A DNA stretch of 36,179 bases from Methylococcales bacterium (GTDB lineage Bacteria; Pseudomonadota; Gammaproteobacteria; Methylococcales; Methylomonadaceae): contig JAPLRR010000011.1 of assembly GCA_026399075.1 (NCBI GenBank), positions 1-36,179 of the forward strand, read 5' to 3'. Position numbers and translations under genes: made by a program. Below are positions 32,466 to 36,179 of the stretch, piece after piece (within the stretch, counting starts at the first letter, position 1; each line of letters opens with the position of its first letter). The notes under the pieces are model-generated. The model had not been told where the DNA came from. It made no database searches and worked only from the letters and a program-made list of their open reading frames with translations.

Positions 32466-34640
32466 TTAAGCAGGTTCAAGCGTAGAATGTTTTTGGTAAG
32501 CATTGAAGGCCATATCAGAATGGATAATATGTTGTCCCCAACTGGCCATAAATTCCTCAATGTCACTGCGTTGCCATTCGACCAGGGCGATTTTTTGTTC
32601 CATTTGCAATAGCCTTTCCAGCATGGTCTGATGCTCCCGCGCATGGGTTTTAAGATTACGAAAACCCATGTTCCCCATCAGTTCTTCTTCAGCCTTAAAA
32701 TGGGCCTGCACATGCTGGTAAATTAAACGAATATTTTTAACCAAGGCCTCATGGCTGGTAGATGAGGCCAGTTGCCCTGCCAGAACAAAAATATCCTCAT
32801 GCTCCCTATCCGCCAAGTCATCACCCATAAGATAAATGTCCTGCCAGACAAAATGGTACATGCTGCCTGAAGCTGGGCTTTTTGCTGCGTCGGGTTGTTG
32901 GCGGTGTATGGCGATGTTGTCGGGGGTTGTGGTACTGTCGTTGAGCTTATGGACAAAGCGTTTTCTGGCATTGTGATAGTCCCCGTTGCCATAAAAATTT
33001 TCATACATTTGGGTCAGTTCAAATTGCCTGTAGGTTGCCAAGGCTTTTAGGGATTCGTCATAACAGCGGGTTTTGGCTTTGGCATTTAAGCAGGCTTGGA
33101 ATAGTTCGGCATTACTTGCAAGCGTATTTGCCAAGTGTTTGGTTTGGGCGACAAAAATCTTATGGTTTTTATCCAACACCTTGTCTATCATGCCCAGCCG
33201 CCATGCCTTTTTGGCGCTGATAGGCAAGCGTTGCTCAGTCAAGGTGGTCGCCATTTTTTGACCAACCCGTTTGGGCAATAAATAAGTCCAATATTCAGAA
33301 CCGTAAAGTTCGCCCATGTTTTTGTAATGCGGGTTAAAAATAACCCCGTCGCGGGCAATGACTTGGTCGGCAGCCAAGGCCATAATCGCACCGCCAGCGC
33401 CCGCGCTGCCAGCAACGGCGGCGATAGTGGCTTTGTCCAAGGTGGTGATGATTTGGTAAATCAGGTCGTCTATCGCGTTGATGTTTAGCCAAGATTCATC
33501 AGCGGGGCTGTCGGCGGCTTCGATGTGGTTCAGGTGTATGCCATTAGACCAGCATTCTTCGCCGCCCATTAGCACGATCACTTTGATCGGCAAGGTCGCG
33601 ACATGCTGGTAAACCGACAACAGCAAGTGGCATTGTGCAGTGCTCATACCGCCATTATGGAAAGGCGAGTAAATATACGCGACATCGCCTTCCAGCTCAT
33701 GCCACACTTCTTGGCAAGGCAGTTGCCGCCCCGGTTTACTGTAGTCTATGTCGATGGCGGTGATGGTTTTTGCTAGCCAGCTTTTCAAACCTCGGGGGTG
33801 GGGTTTGGGCAGTATGTCTTGTAACACCCTAGTGGCAGGCAGTTTGATGGTTTTTTCGCCCGCCACAGGTTTTGCCTTTAAATGGCCGATCCAGATGGCA
33901 CCATCGACCGTTGCCATACAAATGGCTTCGTTAGCCGTGGCGATAATGTCGCCTGCTGAGCCAGTTAAATGGGGTTCTTTATGGGCATTGAACAGGTATA
34001 CAGCCCGCCCACAGATTTCGGAAAGCACGCCCGGGCTGCCATCGGCTGCATGAATGCGCCGTAAAATTTCTTCGGTGCGATGTTTTTTCCAATGAATGGC
34101 ACGGTCTTCTTGTTTCATGGCTGGCAAGATTTTGCCCTTATAGTCTGGCCTGTTGTAATCTTGGACTTCGGGCTTAAAGTCGGGGGCGTTGACATAACTC
34201 AGGACTTCCCATAAGCAATCAATGGCTGCTTGCGTCACTTCCCGATAAAACAGGCTGCTTTTGGTTGCCAGCCGCATTGGAAAGGTTTTATTAGACCAGA
34301 TGGGGCCGGCATCCATAGCTTCCGCCGCTTCCAATAAAGAAACCCCCCATTCGGGTTGTTTAGTTTGTATTGCCCAATCTAAGGACGACGGGCCCCTGTC
34401 ACCTTTGATGCCGGGGTGGACAATCAGGCATTTGTAATGCCCATAAATTTCTTCCGGTAGGCGTCGGGTTAAAAATGGGCAGAGTATTAAATCGGGCTTG
34501 AACAAGCCCACGCCTTCAATCAATTGGGCTACGTCGCCTAAGTGCAGCTCTACGGAAACCAAAAAACCAGCATCTTCAAGTTCTGTATAAAAGCGCTGGG
34601 TTAATCCAGAAAATGCGGAAGAAATAAGTAAAATACGCAT
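32466..34640 (-). CDS. hoxX: HoxX-type hydrogenase maturation protein fused to a hemerythrin
   Basis: The protein has 724 residues, about 150 more than usual HoxX. Residues 1-280 are the formyl-transferase part (HPGIKGDRGPSSLDWA, 75-90; a C-terminal Fmt-like subdomain to about 280). Residues about 300-560 are the enoyl-CoA-hydratase-like part (AAVAGSAGAGGAIMALAAD, 407-425; GVIFNPHYKNMGELYG; end at YHNARKRF). In HoxX these two halves make CO from formyl-tetrahydrofolate for the [NiFe] active site in air. After a linker (565-593), residues 594-716 form a bacteriohemerythrin with all expected iron ligands: His614, His647, Glu651, His666, His670, His704 and Asp709. No hydrogenase structural gene is in the window. 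RBS AGGTAGGTG. Confidence 0.88.
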   Translation of the reverse strand: MRILLISSAFSGLTQRFYTELEDAGFLVSVELHLGDVAQLIEGVGLFKPDLILCPFLTRRLPEEIYGHYKCLIVHPGIKGDRGPSSLDWAIQTKQPEWGVSLLEAAEAMDAGPIWSNKTFPMRLATKSSLFYREVTQAAIDCLWEVLSYVNAPDFKPEVQDYNRPDYKGKILPAMKQEDRAIHWKKHRTEEILRRIHAADGSPGVLSEICGRAVYLFNAHKEPHLTGSAGDIIATANEAICMATVDGAIWIGHLKAKPVAGEKTIKLPATRVLQDILPKPHPRGLKSWLAKTITAIDIDYSKPGRQLPCQEVWHELEGDVAYIYSPFHNGGMSTAQCHLLLSVYQHVATLPIKVIVLMGGEECWSNGIHLNHIEAADSPADESWLNINAIDDLIYQIITTLDKATIAAVAGSAGAGGAIMALAADQVIARDGVIFNPHYKNMGELYGSEYWTYLLPKRVGQKMATTLTEQRLPISAKKAWRLGMIDKVLDKNHKIFVAQTKHLANTLASNAELFQACLNAKAKTRCYDESLKALATYRQFELTQMYENFYGNGDYHNARKRFVHKLNDSTTTPDNIAIHRQQPDAAKSPASGSMYHFVWQDIYLMGDDLADREHEDIFVLAGQLASSTSHEALVKNIRLIYQHVQAHFKAEEELMGNMGFRNLKTHAREHQTMLERLLQMEQKIALVEWQRSDIEEFMASWGQHIIHSDMAFNAYQKHSTLEPA

Positions 34641-34675
34641 GACACACCTACCTTTTTGTTGATTGTTATAGGAGC

Positions 34676-34762
34676 CGAAGCTGGTAAAGCGACATTTGAA
34701 ATACCCTCACCCTAACCCTCTCCCAAAGGAAGAGGGAATCTTGTGTCGCCTTACCAACTTCG
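34676..34762. repeat. 87-bp element with CGAAG(C/T)TGGTAA ends upstream of hoxX
   Basis: CGAAGCTGGTAAAGCGACA (34676-34694) and its inverted relative at 34744-34762 match at 17 of 19 positions. The interior carries the CCCTCACCC/CCCTCTCCC motif. The right end and the following TACTCTATA recur at 28401-28428. The element ends 36 bp before the hoxX start codon, so it likely lies in or at the edge of the hoxX promoter. Confidence 0.65.
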
Positions 34763-34816
34763 TACTCTATAAGACTGCACTTTGGGTAAAGTGCTTAGCT
34801 GCTGGCCGTAGTTGGT

Positions 34817-35881
34817 TTAATGGCGCGTCGGGTGCGGCTCCGCATCGCAGAAGCGGTTGCGGTAATTTTGCGGGTTGACCCCCAATTGGCGCACGAATGC
34901 CCGGCGCATACGTTCCGGGTCGGCAAAGCCGGATCTTTCGGCGACCGCCTCAATGGAAAGCTTGGTGCTCCCCAGATAATGGCGGGCGGCATCAATACGC
35001 GCCAATTCAACAAATTTGGCAGGGGTCATGCCCGTTTCGGTCAAGAAGAAGCGGGCAAAATTGCGTGGGCTCATGCACAGGTGTTCTGCCATAGTTTCTA
35101 CGCGTAAATCGTCGGTTAAGTGCACCATGATCCACGCCTGTAAATCCCTAAGTTCGGGGCGGCTGGCTTCACTGGTTAAGTAAGCGCTGAACTGGGATTG
35201 GCCGCCAGGCCGTCTGAGGAACATGACCAAGAAGCGGGCGATGCCCAAAGCCACTTCGCTGCCCCAATCTTCCTCGACCAGCGATAGGCTCAAGTCTATG
35301 CCGGAGGTTATGCCGCCTGAAGTTGAGATGTGGCCATCGCGCACAAAGATCCGGTCGGCTTCAACAGTGATGGCGGGATAATCACTGGCCAAACGGTCAC
35401 AATAATGCCAATGGCTGGTTGCCTTTAGGCCATCAAGCAGGCCGCAATCGGCGAGCAAAAATGCGCCCGTGCAGACTGAGGCCAAGCGTCTGACCTGTGG
35501 TGCCATTAATTGGACCCAGGTTTTTAGCGCTGGGTCACACAATAAGCAATCGATGTTGGGTGTTCCTGCAATGATCAAGGTGTCCAAGTCGTCCAGCACC
35601 TCGCCATAAGCCCGGTTAGCGATAATCTGTAGGCCACAGGGAGCTGTTGTCAGTGGTCCAGGTTGTGCCGCTAACAGTTCAATCGCATAAACGGGTTCTT
35701 TGGACATTTCCAGCTTTTGCAGCATGATGTTGGCAAACGCAAACACTTCCATTGGGCCGGTCACGTCGATAATCTCAACGCCTGGATAAGCAACGATGCC
35801 AACCAATCGGGTTTTAATTTCGCCAGATGGTGATAGGGTGCCGGTATGGCCGTTTGCTGACGGCGAATTGAGGTTTTTCAT
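34817..35881 (-). CDS. GlxA-family transcriptional regulator (DJ-1/PfpI plus AraC HTH)
   Basis: The protein has 354 residues. Residues about 24-205 form a DJ-1/PfpI-like domain (VGIVAYPGVEIIDVTGPMEV, LIIAGTPN, elbow Cys137 in SVCTGAFLLADCG); residues about 245-345 form the double AraC helix-turn-helix (RVETMAEHLCMSPRNFARFF; RRAFVRQLGVNPQNYR). Such regulators respond to amine or amide-type metabolites, though the ligand here is unknown. It stands alone, with repeats on the downstream side. Confidence 0.88.
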   Translation of the reverse strand: MKNLNSPSANGHTGTLSPSGEIKTRLVGIVAYPGVEIIDVTGPMEVFAFANIMLQKLEMSKEPVYAIELLAAQPGPLTTAPCGLQIIANRAYGEVLDDLDTLIIAGTPNIDCLLCDPALKTWVQLMAPQVRRLASVCTGAFLLADCGLLDGLKATSHWHYCDRLASDYPAITVEADRIFVRDGHISTSGGITSGIDLSLSLVEEDWGSEVALGIARFLVMFLRRPGGQSQFSAYLTSEASRPELRDLQAWIMVHLTDDLRVETMAEHLCMSPRNFARFFLTETGMTPAKFVELARIDAARHYLGSTKLSIEAVAERSGFADPERMRRAFVRQLGVNPQNYRNRFCDAEPHPTRH

Positions 35882-36167
35882 GGCAAGGTTTTCCTGTTCA
35901 CTATTACTATCTAAACGGACAAACCTAGCTAGCCGGGGGAAGGAAAATCCGTAATTGTGGCGTTATCGACCATAACTAAACTGATTGTTAGCCTGTAAAT
36001 TCAAGATATAGCGTCCGTAGCTTAAACCCCCTCACCCTACCCTCTCCCTCTTACACGTGTAGGTTTTTTCACTCCGCGCACCCAACCGCAGTAACCCAAG
36101 CCGCCTGATTGATTCCCGGTAAGCTAGGCCACGCCTCCGGTCGGCCAGGTTTGACAGGGAGCAGTTG
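35882..36167. other. intergenic region upstream of the glxA-like gene and the final gene
   Basis: No gene is seen. It contains a short CCCTCACCC/CCCTCTCCC repeat piece (36027-36050) and a palindrome ACACGTGT followed by TAGGTTTTTTC (36053-36070) that may act as a weak terminator. The promoters of the divergent genes must lie here. Confidence 0.5.
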
Positions 36168-36179
36168 ATGGTTAAGCAA
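36168..36179 (+). CDS. probable start of a new gene, cut by the window end
   Basis: ATG at 36168 begins MVKQ. AGGGAG lies seven bases upstream, a strong ribosome-binding site at the right distance. Only four codons are visible, so nothing can be said about the product. Confidence 0.4.

Overview
The window looks like a chromosomal segment of a gammaproteobacterium. A methanotroph of the order Methylococcales is the most likely source. This is an inference from a HoxX-type hydrogenase-maturation protein fused to a hemerythrin, a membrane pyrophosphatase, a large multihaem cytochrome c, a PQQ-type beta-propeller protein, and very abundant REP/MITE-like repeats. No methane-oxidation gene lies in the window, so the taxonomic call is tentative. 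Both ends of the window cut genes.

Layout. Bases 1-560 are debris of a mobile island: the end of an antitoxin gene, a truncated VapC toxin start, and on the opposite strand a small gene coupled to a truncated P4-type primase start. Bases 740-2751 carry an OmpR/EnvZ pair. Bases 3075-6369 form a unit of an FNR-like site, a nine-haem secreted cytochrome c and a strong terminator. Bases 6457-7541 are an AT-richer insert with a small zinc-ribbon membrane protein and a helix-hairpin-helix DNA-glycosylase-like protein. Then come hppA (7818-9953), pepA-holC (minus strand), a repeat field, a Roadblock protein with two tiny upstream genes, a periplasmic PQQ-propeller protein, and an M48 peptidase/AIM24 pair.

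Bases 17448-19075 hold the ornithine-lipid genes olsB-olsA behind a run of 11-bp-phased PHO-box-like heptamers. The phoB-phoR genes that would act on them lie 8-10 kb further on (26261-28261). An M14 carboxypeptidase overlaps an alpha/beta hydrolase at 19390-21226. A ribbon-helix-helix-like gene with an operator-like palindrome follows (21356-21831), then a 740-bp repeat cluster.

The least ordinary cassette is 22571-26063: a calcineurin-like metallophosphoesterase with a very long insert, followed after one base by a CHAT-type cysteine protease with a helical C-terminal region. All catalytic residues are present in both. It resembles enzyme pairs in prokaryotic conflict systems but matches no named system I can identify.

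The minus-strand block 28511-34640 holds clpB with a textbook heat-shock promoter, a BioD-like P-loop protein, a small coiled-coil protein, and a 724-residue HoxX whose C-terminus is a complete bacteriohemerythrin. A GlxA-type AraC regulator follows, and a new gene begins at the last twelve bases. At least six families of short palindromic or terminal-inverted-repeat elements are scattered between genes; one appears inserted inside another with a 4-bp target duplication.
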